Origin: Lignipirellula cremea
GTDB lineage: Bacteria; Planctomycetota; Planctomycetia; Pirellulales; Pirellulaceae
Direction of reading: 5' to 3'
DNA: 64,000 bases
NCBI RefSeq assembly: GCF_007751035.1
Contig: NZ_CP036433.1
Coordinates: forward strand, 6,925,001-6,989,000
The position numbers and the translations under genes were made by a program. This document shows, one piece after another, positions 17,668 to 27,162 of this stretch. The notes below the pieces were generated by a model. It made no database searches. It saw nothing but the letters and a program-made list of their open reading frames with translations, and was not told the DNA's origin. How positions within the stretch are numbered: position 1 is the stretch's first letter; each line of letters opens with the position of its first letter.

Positions 17668-20334
17668 CTAGTGATTGACGATAAACTCTTTGGTGTTGAT
17701 CAGCGCCCAGAGCAGGTCGCGGGCGCCTTTACCGAGGTTCTCGCTGCTTTCCAGATAGGTCAGCGAGCGGGTTTTTTCGTCTTCGGTCGGATAGCGGCTC
17801 AGGGTGCGGAGATACGCCTGGTTGACGACATCTTCCGGCTCCACGGGACCCTGCACGGCGGTGGTGTCCGGGCGGCCTGCCGACCCGACCCGTTTCCGCA
17901 GGGCCAGCATCTGCTCACGCATCTGCTTGAGCTGCTTTTTATCTCCCTTGTCTCGCATTTCCGCCATGCGGCGGGTCAGCGCTTTCAGTTGCTCCGCAGC
18001 ATTGGCGGAGGAATCCGAGACTTTGCTGCCGGAGCGTTTCGCCATCTCCTGCACCCAGCCGCGATTCCGTTCGATCAGATCGAGCGTTTCCCGGTCGTTC
18101 TGCAGGTAGACGGTCTGCAGCAGACTGGCTTCGGCGGAGCGGTCGCAGTCGCAGTTCGTTTCGCGAATCGAGCGGCCGAACACGCTCAGGGCGTATTCCG
18201 GTCCACGGTTATTGCCGCGGGCGCTGGCGGCGGCGATCGCAATGGCGCGACCGTCGAGCGATTCGTGCATCTTGGCGATCTCCGCGTCCCCGGCTGTGGC
18301 CTGCTGGATCGCATCGTAAGCGATTTCGGCCGGCAAACGTCGCGGGATGGAGTGGCTGAAATTATGCTGGTCGGCGCCGTTCGTGGCGTTCGGGCGCCAG
18401 CTGCGCTGATAGGTGTCGCTGTTGCAGATTTCCCGGTGCAGCCACTTCATATCGAAGTCGCTGGCGATGAAACCGGCGGACAGATAATCCAGCAGCGGCT
18501 TGTTGCTGGGAGGGTTGGCCAGGCTCATGTCGTCGGCCGGTTCGACCAGGCCGACGTTGAAGTAGTTGGCCCACACGCGATTGACAAAGGCCCGAGCAAA
18601 GTACGGGTTGTCTTCGCGACGCAGCCAGTCCATCACCATTTCCCGCGGGTCGTCCAGCGAGTTCAAGTCGACCTCTTCGCCGCCCAGCAGACGGGCTACC
18701 GAGGGAACCGGTTCCGTGCCGCCGCCTTCCACGCGGCGGGTGCCGGGCCGACGCTGGCTGCCGCTGATTTCCGGGAACGGAATCACGGCGCCTTCCTGCA
18801 GCTTTTCGCTCAGCATTCTGCGAGCATCGTTCCCTTTGAGTCCGTCCAGACCCAGGTCAGCCATCAGCTTGTCGTAAACTTCTTTATCCTTGCCCCGGGG
18901 AGCACGAACCGCCTGGACGTTGGCGAAGAATTCCTTGAATTGATGGAAGTCGTCTTTCGACCACTGATCGAACGGATGCTTGTGGCACTGGGCGCACTGG
19001 ATGCGAACGCCCATGAACGAGTAGGCGAAAGCGATCGCTCTGGCGTCGACTTCGCGGAAGTCGCGACGGGCCCAGTAATACTCCATGTAAGGACGGTCGG
19101 CGTACTTGACGTCGGAACCTTCCTGATGCATTTCGCTCATTTCTTTGCAGAACGAAAGATAGTCCTGGCCCGGGCGACGACTTTGCCCCAGCACAATGCC
19201 GGAGGCCAGTTCATCGTACGGAGCGTTTTCCGCGACGCGGGTGTAGATCCAGTCGTACCAGTCCTTGCTGGCCTGGCCGCGGACGGGCGTCACATTGTTC
19301 AACTGCTGATCGTTGTTGCCGGTAAAGTCGCACAGCTTGGTTGTCCACCAGGCGGCGTACGCCGGCGTATCCAGCAAGGCGTCGACTTTTTCCTGTCGCT
19401 TGTTGGGCGAGCTATCCGACAGGAACGCTTCCACTTCGCCAGGCGTCGGCAGCGAGCCCGTGATATCGAGCGAAACGCGGCGGAGGAACTCGGCGTCGGA
19501 AGCAACTTCCGAAGGCGTCACGCCCAGCTTGCGGAGCTTCTGCACAACCAGTTCGTCGATGCGGGTCGACGTTTCCACTTGGGGATAACGACTACCGGCC
19601 AGGTCGGTCACGGGACGAATTACCGGCACGGGGACCACGCCGTTGTCATAGAAGATGACCAGGTGGCTGTCGCCCGGTTCGTTGGCAGTGACCAGACCAT
19701 TTTCGTCGATCTGGGCGATCTGCTCATCGTTCGTCTGGAAGCGGCAAAGGGGTGTGACATCTTCCTGCACGCCGTCGGCCCAGATGGCGATGGCCTGGAG
19801 CTGGACCTGGTCCCCTTTTTTATCAAAGACCAGTTCACTAGGGATGATTTTCAGTTCCACGAGCTTGGTGGGCTCGTCGATGCTTTTGGCGCCGCCCTGG
19901 AGCCAGCTGAGCAAGACATGGTGTTCCCAGCCGCCCAGTTTGTAACGCTGGCCGCCTTCGTGCATGTCGGCGTCGGTCGGCTTTTGAATGATGAGGCTGT
20001 CGGTCGGTTTTTCGACATCGACGCGGGGGCTGTCCTTGTCATGCAAGGCGGCATGGTCGGCATTGAAGTCGTAACCAAAGAGCGACAGCTGGAAACCGCC
20101 ACGGCCCTGGAAAGAACCATGGCAGGCGCGTCCATTGCAACCCAGACGACCCATCAGGGGAATCACGTGCCGCTGGAAGTCGGGCGTTTCTTCCACATCG
20201 GCGGCCTGAAACCGCTCGCTGATGGGCGCCCGCACCTTCGTTTCAGCGCCGGCAGCAGGCGAAACCGCCAGCAGTGCCGCGGCCAGCAACGCAAGGCAAC
20301 CGCCGTGTCGACAGGAAAAGAGCCGGATCCGCAT
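17668..20334 (-). CDS. DUF1549/DUF1553 planctomycete cytochrome-type protein
   Basis: An 888-residue exported protein. The start at 20334 was chosen because GGAGG lies eight bases upstream and a signal peptide follows (hydrophobic residues 13-29, AAGA cleavage). Near residue 70 there is a GCNGRACHG heme-like motif, then an Ig-like segment, then DUF1549 with a true CAQCHKHPFDQW c-type heme site, then DUF1553 with FVNRVWANYF and RRLPAEIAYDAI. These proteins accompany DUF1501 proteins; electron transfer or carbohydrate handling at the cell surface is proposed but unproven. The downstream gene is the DUF1501 partner. Confidence 0.95.
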   Translation of the reverse strand: MRIRLFSCRHGGCLALLAAALLAVSPAAGAETKVRAPISERFQAADVEETPDFQRHVIPLMGRLGCNGRACHGSFQGRGGFQLSLFGYDFNADHAALHDKDSPRVDVEKPTDSLIIQKPTDADMHEGGQRYKLGGWEHHVLLSWLQGGAKSIDEPTKLVELKIIPSELVFDKKGDQVQLQAIAIWADGVQEDVTPLCRFQTNDEQIAQIDENGLVTANEPGDSHLVIFYDNGVVPVPVIRPVTDLAGSRYPQVETSTRIDELVVQKLRKLGVTPSEVASDAEFLRRVSLDITGSLPTPGEVEAFLSDSSPNKRQEKVDALLDTPAYAAWWTTKLCDFTGNNDQQLNNVTPVRGQASKDWYDWIYTRVAENAPYDELASGIVLGQSRRPGQDYLSFCKEMSEMHQEGSDVKYADRPYMEYYWARRDFREVDARAIAFAYSFMGVRIQCAQCHKHPFDQWSKDDFHQFKEFFANVQAVRAPRGKDKEVYDKLMADLGLDGLKGNDARRMLSEKLQEGAVIPFPEISGSQRRPGTRRVEGGGTEPVPSVARLLGGEEVDLNSLDDPREMVMDWLRREDNPYFARAFVNRVWANYFNVGLVEPADDMSLANPPSNKPLLDYLSAGFIASDFDMKWLHREICNSDTYQRSWRPNATNGADQHNFSHSIPRRLPAEIAYDAIQQATAGDAEIAKMHESLDGRAIAIAAASARGNNRGPEYALSVFGRSIRETNCDCDRSAEASLLQTVYLQNDRETLDLIERNRGWVQEMAKRSGSKVSDSSANAAEQLKALTRRMAEMRDKGDKKQLKQMREQMLALRKRVGSAGRPDTTAVQGPVEPEDVVNQAYLRTLSRYPTEDEKTRSLTYLESSENLGKGARDLLWALINTKEFIVNH

Positions 20335-20526
20335 TACAATCCTCCAGTTGGGGTCAAGGCAGAATTTCAAACAGGTTCGGCTGCTTCGCTTAAGTGAATA
20401 CTTGAGTGAGGAGATTGCGAACAACGCCGAACCAATCGGGGAATAAGGAAAAGAGGCGCAAGGCCTGCGGGGATGGTATAAAGAGTGCAATTGACTAACG
20501 ATTAAAGCGGGCACAGGGCGCCCGAG

Positions 20527-21204
20527 CTACTTGATTTTGAGTTCCCTTAACTGGGTATCGATCAGCGACTCCCGATTACGGGTGTGTTCCTCTATCTGTC
20601 GTTCCACCGTATTCAGACGTTCCTGCAGACGAGCCTGGCTATGCTTCAGCAAGGCCAAACGCTGGTCGGCCAGCTTTTCCAGTTCGTCGCGCAGTTGCTG
20701 GCGGAACTCGGGAGATTCGTCCATGCGTAACCGCGCTACCAGCAGCTGAATCCGCGAACGGCTCTTCCAGCTTTCCAGCTCCAGGGCGTACAACCGAGGA
20801 TCGCGTTCACGCACCTGGGCCATTCGCTCGCAGTGTCGGGACAGGTCCCGGATCGCCCTTTTGTATTCACGCTGGTTGGTCCGTTCGAGCGCGACCAGCA
20901 GATCCGCAAGCTGCTTGTGATGTTCGCGAACAAAGCTCAATGCGGCCGCTTCTCGCTCGGGGGTCACCACAAAACTGCGACTCTTGGCCGATCGTTGCGA
21001 CGACTGCGGAGCTTGCGCCAAACCGCCGGCGGTCGACACCTTGACCTCACTTTTCTGAGAGCCAGGCGACTGGGCCAGGGCGGCCGAGTCCAATCCCGAA
21101 ACACACAGGGCGGAGACCATCAGGGCAGGAACGATCAGCAAGCTGGCCAGGGAAACGCCCAGCAGGAGCTTCCGGCCATACATTCTGAGGGACAAACGCG
21201 GCAT
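20527..21204 (-). CDS. Membrane-anchored coiled-coil protein, hypothetical
   Basis: A 225-residue protein with one N-terminal hydrophobic segment (about residues 13-36), which may be a signal anchor. A Ser/Gln-rich linker follows, then a long charged helix from about residue 80 to the end with coiled-coil character (for example QRLALLKHSQARLQERLNTV). The start codon directly follows the stop of the anti-sigma-like gene, so both are translated from one message. It may be a partner of the sigma/anti-sigma module. I do not recognise a named family. Confidence 0.6.
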   Translation of the reverse strand: MPRLSLRMYGRKLLLGVSLASLLIVPALMVSALCVSGLDSAALAQSPGSQKSEVKVSTAGGLAQAPQSSQRSAKSRSFVVTPEREAAALSFVREHHKQLADLLVALERTNQREYKRAIRDLSRHCERMAQVRERDPRLYALELESWKSRSRIQLLVARLRMDESPEFRQQLRDELEKLADQRLALLKHSQARLQERLNTVERQIEEHTRNRESLIDTQLRELKIK

Positions 21205-21945
21205 TTAGTTTTCCATTTCCGGCGAGGCGTTCGCCGCGGCGCCGGCCAGGGCCGCCAGCATCCAGGAAGGAACTTCGAGCGAATCGGAGGCCAGTTCATC
21301 GTCGAGCAATCCGTCGTCGGCAGCATCCCCTTCGCCGCCTGCCTGCGGGACGGACAATTGCCCGTCGCTGACAGCCAGTTGCGGAGAGCCGTCCGTCGCG
21401 ATCAACGGAAAGGTCTGCTCCCAGGCATCGTCGTCCGACGCCCAGTCCAGCTCCGCCTCATTAGTGAAAACTTCCTCGCGAGCCGCACTCCAGGCCAAAG
21501 CCAGCTGCGGCCAGGAATTCTCGGCTTCTGCAAAACGCAAACTGCCCGGGTCGTCGACCGACCTGCCGGCAATCTCCGCCTGCCAGCCCGCCAGCCACAC
21601 ATAACCAACCAGCCCGACAATCGTCAGACAGGCGGCCGCAGCCAGGAAGCCGACCTGCCGACCAGTGCGCTGCCGCGTACGACCCGTCGGCTGAGATTTC
21701 CCGGTCGAAGCTGCAGCCGGCAGCGAACAAACCGTTGCCTGCGAGCCAACGACCGCCTGCAGGGCCGAGTGCAGCTCCACCGCGGCCGCCACCGCCTCGC
21801 GAGCCTGCTGATCTACCGCCAGCCGCTCTTCAAACGCAGTGCGAGACTCACCGTCGAGCTCCTCGGCCACGTAACAGAAGGCCTGCCAGGGCAGATCCTG
21901 CTCGCGATCTGGCGTCGCATGTTTTTCGGAAGATGACTTTGTCAT
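21205..21945 (-). CDS. Anti-sigma-factor-like single-pass membrane protein
   Basis: A 246-residue protein with an N-terminal cytosolic helical part resembling anti-sigma domains (LDGESRTAFEERLAVDQQAR, near residues 30-49), one membrane helix at about residues 98-120, and an acidic outer part. No zinc-binding HxxxCxxC is present. It lies 68 bases downstream of the ECF sigma factor on the same strand, the usual arrangement for a cognate anti-sigma factor. The assignment rests mainly on context and topology. Confidence 0.65.
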   Translation of the reverse strand: MTKSSSEKHATPDREQDLPWQAFCYVAEELDGESRTAFEERLAVDQQAREAVAAAVELHSALQAVVGSQATVCSLPAAASTGKSQPTGRTRQRTGRQVGFLAAAACLTIVGLVGYVWLAGWQAEIAGRSVDDPGSLRFAEAENSWPQLALAWSAAREEVFTNEAELDWASDDDAWEQTFPLIATDGSPQLAVSDGQLSVPQAGGEGDAADDGLLDDELASDSLEVPSWMLAALAGAAANASPEMEN

Positions 21946-22013
21946 GGGATCGACATATCTAACAGAGAGAACGCGTATCCAAATTCCAACCAGGCGGTTT
22001 CTAATGAAGCCCG

Positions 22014-22556
22014 TCAGAGGTCGTTCGGATCGAGTCTTGCGCGTAATTTTGAAAGAGCCGTTCGCATCCGGCCGAGAGCCGTTCCCAAGGGAATGTTCAA
22101 CTCGGCCGCAATTTGCGAGAACTTTTTTTCTTCATAGATTCGCATCCGAACCACCTGCTGCTGCTCCCAGGGTAGTTCCGCCAGGGCGGCTCGCACCGCC
22201 TCGACTTGCTCCCCCCGCAGGAGCGGTGCGTCACAAGCTAACGCTTCCGCCGCACTGCTATCCAGGATCTGGTTCTCGTACGCTTTTTGTTGAACCGCCC
22301 GGTCCCCCACCGCCTGGCGGCGACGCAGGGCCAAGGCCTGATGGTAAGCCACCCGGAAGAGCCACGCTTTATGCGATTCCTGCTCGACCTCGTGACCCCG
22401 TTCCACCATGGCGACAAACGCGGCCTGCATCGCATCGGCAGCCAGGGCGGCGTCGCGCAGAACTCCCGTGAGGAAACGCTTAAGTTCCTCCGAGTGTTCG
22501 ACATACAACGCGGCGACCAGCGCCGGCTCGACTTGCTGGCGAGCGTTTTCTTCCAA
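22014..22556 (-). CDS. ECF-type RNA polymerase sigma factor
   Basis: A 180-residue sigma-70 family protein. Region 2 covers about residues 13-80 (ELKRFLTGVLRDAALAADAM, then KAWLFRVAYHQALALRRRQA). Region 4 at about 120-175 has the helix-turn-helix (LPWEQQQVVRMRIYEEKKFS, QIAAELNIPLGTALGRMRTA). It belongs to the group seen in Rhodopirellula and Verrucomicrobium. The only usual start in frame that gives a normal length is TTG at 22556; an ATG at 22591 is in another frame. It probably directs its own operon with the anti-sigma-like gene. Confidence 0.88.
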   Translation of the reverse strand: MEENARQQVEPALVAALYVEHSEELKRFLTGVLRDAALAADAMQAAFVAMVERGHEVEQESHKAWLFRVAYHQALALRRRQAVGDRAVQQKAYENQILDSSAAEALACDAPLLRGEQVEAVRAALAELPWEQQQVVRMRIYEEKKFSQIAAELNIPLGTALGRMRTALSKLRARLDPNDL

Positions 22557-22960
22557 CCGATTCGCTTTCGTGACGTCCTGATGATTTGCATCGTTTTCCT
22601 GGGACGTATGCCTGATAGATGCGCGGCAGGACTCGTTTATTGGATTATTTCCAAAATTTAATTTGTGACGGCATTCCCGGTTATCCGGTGGGCCGGACGA
22701 CCAGACCGGCAGGAGCGACTGGCCAGCACAGGGGGGCGATCAAACAAACGCGTTGAGGGCGGGGCGACTTCCAGAGCAATTCTCGCACGAGCAAGAGCGA
22801 CCGCGAACCTCCTGATGGGGTCTCGTTTTTTACGTCGATCCTTTTTCCTGCGGCCTGCGTAGTGCTGAGTATTATCGACGCGCTCGATTCATGCTACATT
22901 TTCCGCTTTCCGATTTCTTCCTTGCCGCCCTGTGGGGCGCCTCCCCCTGCAGGAGGCCGC
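22557..22960. other. Divergent promoter region
   Basis: This 404-bp gap separates the leftward ECF sigma gene from the rightward ABC permease, so promoters for both should lie here. No confident box pair could be picked by eye. The open frame from 22862 runs into the permease, but its first 33 residues look like non-coding sequence. Confidence 0.5.
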
Positions 22961-24844
22961 GTGTTTGTTGGACCTGTATTCACTCGGGAAGCCGCGGTAG
23001 CTCCGCGCCGCTCACGTTTCTTTCTATTGCGGTCTGTTTATGTGGGCGCCTTGCTGCTGCTGATGTGCACCGGCTGGATGGTGATGGCGGGCACGCAGAT
23101 CATCTCGAATATTGGGGACATGGCCCGCTTCGGGTCGATTCTGTTTGGCATTCTGGCGCCGATCCAGCTGGCGTTTGTGCTGTTTTTCTCCGCCCTGGGA
23201 GCGGCCAGTTCGGTCGCCCAGGAAAAAGATCGGAAAACGTTCATCCTGCTGTTGATGACCCGCATGTCCAACAGCGAACTGGTGCTGGGAAAGCTGTTCG
23301 CCAGCCTGCTGAATATCTATGTGATGGTGTTTGCCGCGCTCCCCATTTTTATGCTGATCGTGCTGCTGGGCGGAGTTTCGTTCAGCCAGGTGGCGCGTGT
23401 GTATGCGGTCACGGTCGCCACCGCCCTGGCGGCGGGAAGCCTGGGTTCCTTGCTGGCGCTGTGGCGAGAGAAAACCTTCCAGACGCTGTCCATCACCGCC
23501 CTGATCCTGATGTTCTGGCTGGGGCTCTGGGAGGCGATCGGCTCGGGAGCGTTTGGCGAATCCTGGAGCGGCGTTTCTACGGAGATGCTGAGCATCGCCT
23601 TTTCGCCCATTCGCGCCATCTTGTCGGCCATTCGTCCCGCTGCCGGGGCTTCGCTGGGCGACGCAGCCGGTGCTACGTGGCTGGCGACCGCTCGGCTCTG
23701 GTTTGGCGGGGTCGGTCTGTTCATGCTGTTCTCCCTGCTGGGCGCTGTACTCCTTAACGGCGTTGCGATTGCCCTGGTGCGGGTCTGGAATCCCACTCGC
23801 GAAACACGACCCCAGCAAGCCCAGGCCGGACAGGAGTCGATCTGGGGCGAGAAACCGGAAACACTTGACGAAACCCAGAAACAAAGCCGGGCCGAACAGG
23901 CGCGGGCCGGCCATGTCGACGCCCGCCGCGGCGCCGGTGAAAGACTGGCGACCCGGGCCGTGTGGAACAACCCGATCCTGTGGCGCGAAGTCTGCACCTG
24001 GGCTTATGGCCGCAAGGTGATGATCATTCGGGCCGCTTACCTGATCCTGTTCCTGATGGCGGCGGCCGGGTTGTACTTTGTCGTCACCACCCATTCTGGC
24101 GACCCAGGCGAGGGGCTGGCCGCCATCATTCCGCCTGCCGCCCGACCGCTGGCTCCGTTTTTCCTGTTGAGCCTGATGATCATCAACGCCCTGGCGGTGA
24201 CCTCCATCACCAATGAGCGGGACGGACGTTCGCTGGACCTGCTGCTGGTCACGGATCTTTCCCCCAGCGAATTTGTGTTTGGCAAAATCGGCGGCGTGCT
24301 CTGGATCACTAAAGAAATGGTCCTCGCCCCGCTGGCGCTGAGCATCTATCTTTATATCAGCGGCGGCCTGACCGGCCAGAACCTGGCGTACCTGATCATC
24401 GGCATGCTGGTGATGGACCTGTTTGTCACCATGCTGGGCATCCACTGCGGCGGGATCTACGCCAACAGCCGCTCCGCAATCGGCGTGAGCCTGGGGACGT
24501 TGTTCTTTCTGTTCCTGGGCGTGATGACCTGCCTGCTGATCATGATCTCTTTCCGTGGCTCTTTTCAGACGCAGCTGGCCCCGTTCCTGGCGATCATCCT
24601 GGGCGGCGGGGTGGGTCTGTTCGTCTCCCTGGGGGCCCGCAATCCATCGTCGGCGATCGCCACGGCGTCGCTGCTTTTGCCGTTCGCCACGTTCTACGCC
24701 ATTACGAGTTTCCTGCTGGGTCAGTATACTCCGATGTTTCTGGTGCTGGTGTTTGTCTACGGCTTCACCACGACGGCCCTGCTGATGCCCGCCCTGGGAG
24801 AATTCAACATGGCCATGGGCTGGTCGCGAACGGAACAGGACTAA
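22961..24844 (+). CDS. ABC-2 type transporter permease, two-block
   Basis: A 627-residue polytopic membrane protein. It contains two similar halves: each starts with a GP(V)FTREA- or NPILWREV-type helix, carries an ER/EK-D-R-(S/K)-(F/L) motif (AQEKDRKTFILLL and TNERDGRSLDLLL), and has about six membrane helices. The two are joined by a charged linker near residues 290-340. Start GTG at 22961 follows AGGAGG and gives MFVGPVFTREA, the family N-terminus. The ATPase partner is not adjacent. The transported substrate is unknown. Confidence 0.85.
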   Translation: MFVGPVFTREAAVAPRRSRFFLLRSVYVGALLLLMCTGWMVMAGTQIISNIGDMARFGSILFGILAPIQLAFVLFFSALGAASSVAQEKDRKTFILLLMTRMSNSELVLGKLFASLLNIYVMVFAALPIFMLIVLLGGVSFSQVARVYAVTVATALAAGSLGSLLALWREKTFQTLSITALILMFWLGLWEAIGSGAFGESWSGVSTEMLSIAFSPIRAILSAIRPAAGASLGDAAGATWLATARLWFGGVGLFMLFSLLGAVLLNGVAIALVRVWNPTRETRPQQAQAGQESIWGEKPETLDETQKQSRAEQARAGHVDARRGAGERLATRAVWNNPILWREVCTWAYGRKVMIIRAAYLILFLMAAAGLYFVVTTHSGDPGEGLAAIIPPAARPLAPFFLLSLMIINALAVTSITNERDGRSLDLLLVTDLSPSEFVFGKIGGVLWITKEMVLAPLALSIYLYISGGLTGQNLAYLIIGMLVMDLFVTMLGIHCGGIYANSRSAIGVSLGTLFFLFLGVMTCLLIMISFRGSFQTQLAPFLAIILGGGVGLFVSLGARNPSSAIATASLLLPFATFYAITSFLLGQYTPMFLVLVFVYGFTTTALLMPALGEFNMAMGWSRTEQD

Positions 24845-24914
24845 CGCGTAACGCCCCCCGCCGGAGGCGCCAGGCATGGCGCCCACAGGGACGAAGGCCG
24901 ATGGCGAGAACGCG

Positions 24915-26177
24915 ATGGAATTTATGCTGGAACTTCTTCCCTGGTTACTGGCGATGCTGGTGCTGATTTTTGCTTCGGCGTTTTTTTCGTCGAGCGAAGC
25001 AGCCCTGTTTTCCCTGCGCCCGCGCGATCGCACCGCAATGGGCGAAGGGGGCCGCGCGCAACGCGCCGCCATTCATCTGCTGGAAGATCCCGAACGCCTG
25101 CTCTCGGCGGTGCTGTTCTGGAACCTGGCGACCAATATGATCTACTTCGCCATCGCCTCGATCGTGGGTATCCAGATCGAGCGCAGCTCCGGCTCCACCG
25201 CGTCTGCTTCGTTCGCTTTCGGGGCCCTGCTGACGATCATCTTCCTCAGCGAAATGCTCCCCAAGAGCCTCGCCGTGCTGCGGCCGCGTCGCCTGGCCAC
25301 GCTGCTGTCGCTGCCCCTGGCGCTGACGGTCAGGGCGGCCGACCCGCTGATGCCGGTCTTGCGACTTTCCATGACGCTGTCGCAGCGATTGCTTTGGCCC
25401 CGCTTTGCCGCGGAAACATATCTGCATGTATCGGACCTGGAACGGGCGATCGAACTGTCGACCAGCGACGCCAAACTGGTCGAGCAGGAACGGGCCATGC
25501 TCCGCAATATTGTCGCACTCTCTTCGATCAGGGCCGAAGAATGGATGCGCCCCCGCACGCAGTTTTTGATCTTTCGTCCGCCCGTTTCGCTGACCGATCT
25601 GAACGGCAAAATGACGCCCAGCGGCTACCTTTTGGTGTCAGAACATGACACCGACGAAGTGGCGTCCGCGCTCAACCTGCGGGAAGTTTCCGAACTGCCC
25701 AGAAACCACCTGGAGCACCTGGCCAGCGAGGTCGGCTACGTTCCCTGGTGCGCGACCGTGGGCGACGCCCTGGACAACATGCTAAAGAGCGACCGCGAGG
25801 TGGTGGCGGTAGTGAACGAACATGGCGAATCGATTGGCATTCTGACCTTTGAAGACGTCCTCGATTCCGTGTTCACCTACAACCCCAGCCGGAGCAAACG
25901 CCTGCTGGACCGGAATCCGATCCATCCGCTGTCGCCCGATGTCTGGCTGGTCGCCGGCGTGACCAGCCTGCGGCGACTGTCGCGTCTGCTGGAGGTGGAG
26001 CTGCCGGAAAGCAAATCGGTGACCGTCGCTGGCGTGATCCAGGAAACGCTCCAGCGGCTGATCCAGGACGGCGATGAATGCCACTGGGGGCCGTTCCACT
26101 TTCGCGTGCTTGAAGCGCCGCAGCGCGGCCATGCCGTGATTGAAATGCACCATCGGCGCGGGGAGGTCCGCGAATGA
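24915..26177 (+). CDS. CNNM/DUF21 domain protein with CBS pair (HlyC/CorC-like), first of two
   Basis: A 420-residue membrane protein. DUF21 (CNNM transmembrane) covers about residues 1-180, with FFSSSEAALFSLRPRD after the first helix and EMLPKSLAVLRP later. A cytosolic CBS-pair region includes ESIGILTFEDVLDSVF. The C-terminus has a CorC_HlyC-like domain (DVWLVAGVTSLRRLSRLLEV). Proteins of this type mediate or regulate Mg2+ efflux. ATG at 24915 gives the natural first helix. The last four bases overlap the next gene. Confidence 0.88.
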   Translation: MEFMLELLPWLLAMLVLIFASAFFSSSEAALFSLRPRDRTAMGEGGRAQRAAIHLLEDPERLLSAVLFWNLATNMIYFAIASIVGIQIERSSGSTASASFAFGALLTIIFLSEMLPKSLAVLRPRRLATLLSLPLALTVRAADPLMPVLRLSMTLSQRLLWPRFAAETYLHVSDLERAIELSTSDAKLVEQERAMLRNIVALSSIRAEEWMRPRTQFLIFRPPVSLTDLNGKMTPSGYLLVSEHDTDEVASALNLREVSELPRNHLEHLASEVGYVPWCATVGDALDNMLKSDREVVAVVNEHGESIGILTFEDVLDSVFTYNPSRSKRLLDRNPIHPLSPDVWLVAGVTSLRRLSRLLEVELPESKSVTVAGVIQETLQRLIQDGDECHWGPFHFRVLEAPQRGHAVIEMHHRRGEVRE

Positions 26178-27139
26178 TCTGGTGGTACCTGGCGATCTTT
26201 TTCCTGGCCCTGGCCCTGTCCGCGTTTTTCAGCGGCAGTGAGACTGGCTTCTACCGCGTGACTCGGGTGCGTCTGGCCCTCGACGGCCTGGGCGGCGATC
26301 GGGTCGCCCGCTGGCTGCTGCAGCTGACGAACCACCCGGCCCTGTTTGTCGCCACCACGCTCATCGGCAACAACCTGGCGAACTACCTTTCTTCGCTGGC
26401 GATTGTGCTGCTGGCCCGATCGCTGTTTGTCGGCGAGGCGTACACCGTGGAACTGGTCGCCACGCTGTTGCTGACGCCGGTCGTTTTTGTGTACGGGGAA
26501 CTGCTGCCGAAGAACCTTTTCTATCATGCGCCCAACCTGCTGCTGCGGCGGAGCGGGCCGTTGTTCCTGTTCTTTGTGGTGCTGTTCTCTCCCGTTTCGG
26601 CGCTGCTCTGGGGACTGGGGCGAGCCCTGCAGCGATTGCTGGGCGAGTCGCCCGACCATGTCCGCCTGGCGCTGGCCCGGCAGGAACTGGAACGGATGCT
26701 GCTCGAAGGGGAAGAAGCCGGTATTCTCAGGGCGTCGCAACAAACGCTGGCCCAGAACCTGTTCAATGTGGCCGGCGAGCCCGTCAGCAAATTCAGCGTT
26801 CCTGCCGCCCGCTTCCCCACGGTCAGCCTGGCCGACGCCAAGAAAGACGTCCTGCGACTGGCCCGGCGACAGCATCTGTGCGAACTGGCGGTGCGGGGTC
26901 CCAAGCGGAAGATCCTTGGCTACCTGAGGGTGGTCGATCTGTACCTGGATCCGGCGGAAGAAATCTCGCTGCACCATCTGCATCAACTGCCCGTCCTCAG
27001 CCATGACGACACCGCCGGCTCCGCGCTCATGCAGCTGCAGAGTCAGCGGGAATCCCTGGCCCGGATCGAAGACAGCGACCAAAAACTGGTAGGCTTCGTC
27101 AGCGTCAAACAGCTCACGGCGGCCCTGTTTGAAGGCTAA
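26174..27139 (+). CDS. CNNM/DUF21 domain protein, second of two
   Basis: A 321-residue partner of the gene before it, overlapping by ATGA. DUF21 is visible (AFFSGSETGFYRVTRVRL, then YGELLPKNLFYHAP), followed by a CBS-like segment (KILGYLRVVDLYLD and KLVGFVSVKQLTAALF). It lacks the C-terminal CorC_HlyC domain, so the two products differ in their cytosolic ends. The overlap implies translational coupling and perhaps a heteromeric Mg2+ transporter. Confidence 0.87.
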   Translation: MIWWYLAIFFLALALSAFFSGSETGFYRVTRVRLALDGLGGDRVARWLLQLTNHPALFVATTLIGNNLANYLSSLAIVLLARSLFVGEAYTVELVATLLLTPVVFVYGELLPKNLFYHAPNLLLRRSGPLFLFFVVLFSPVSALLWGLGRALQRLLGESPDHVRLALARQELERMLLEGEEAGILRASQQTLAQNLFNVAGEPVSKFSVPAARFPTVSLADAKKDVLRLARRQHLCELAVRGPKRKILGYLRVVDLYLDPAEEISLHHLHQLPVLSHDDTAGSALMQLQSQRESLARIEDSDQKLVGFVSVKQLTAALFEG

Positions 27140-27162
27140 CGCCTAAGGGATTTTCGCCCGGC

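Noticed and set aside
17620-20397. 925-residue open frame on the plus strand opposite the DUF1549/1553 gene
   Set aside because: It is the mirror of a well-supported gene in GC-rich DNA, has no ribosome-binding site, and its translation has no family marks.
23024-25072. 682-residue Gln/His/Arg-rich frame opposite the ABC permease
   Set aside because: Its composition is typical of an antisense shadow of membrane-protein codons.
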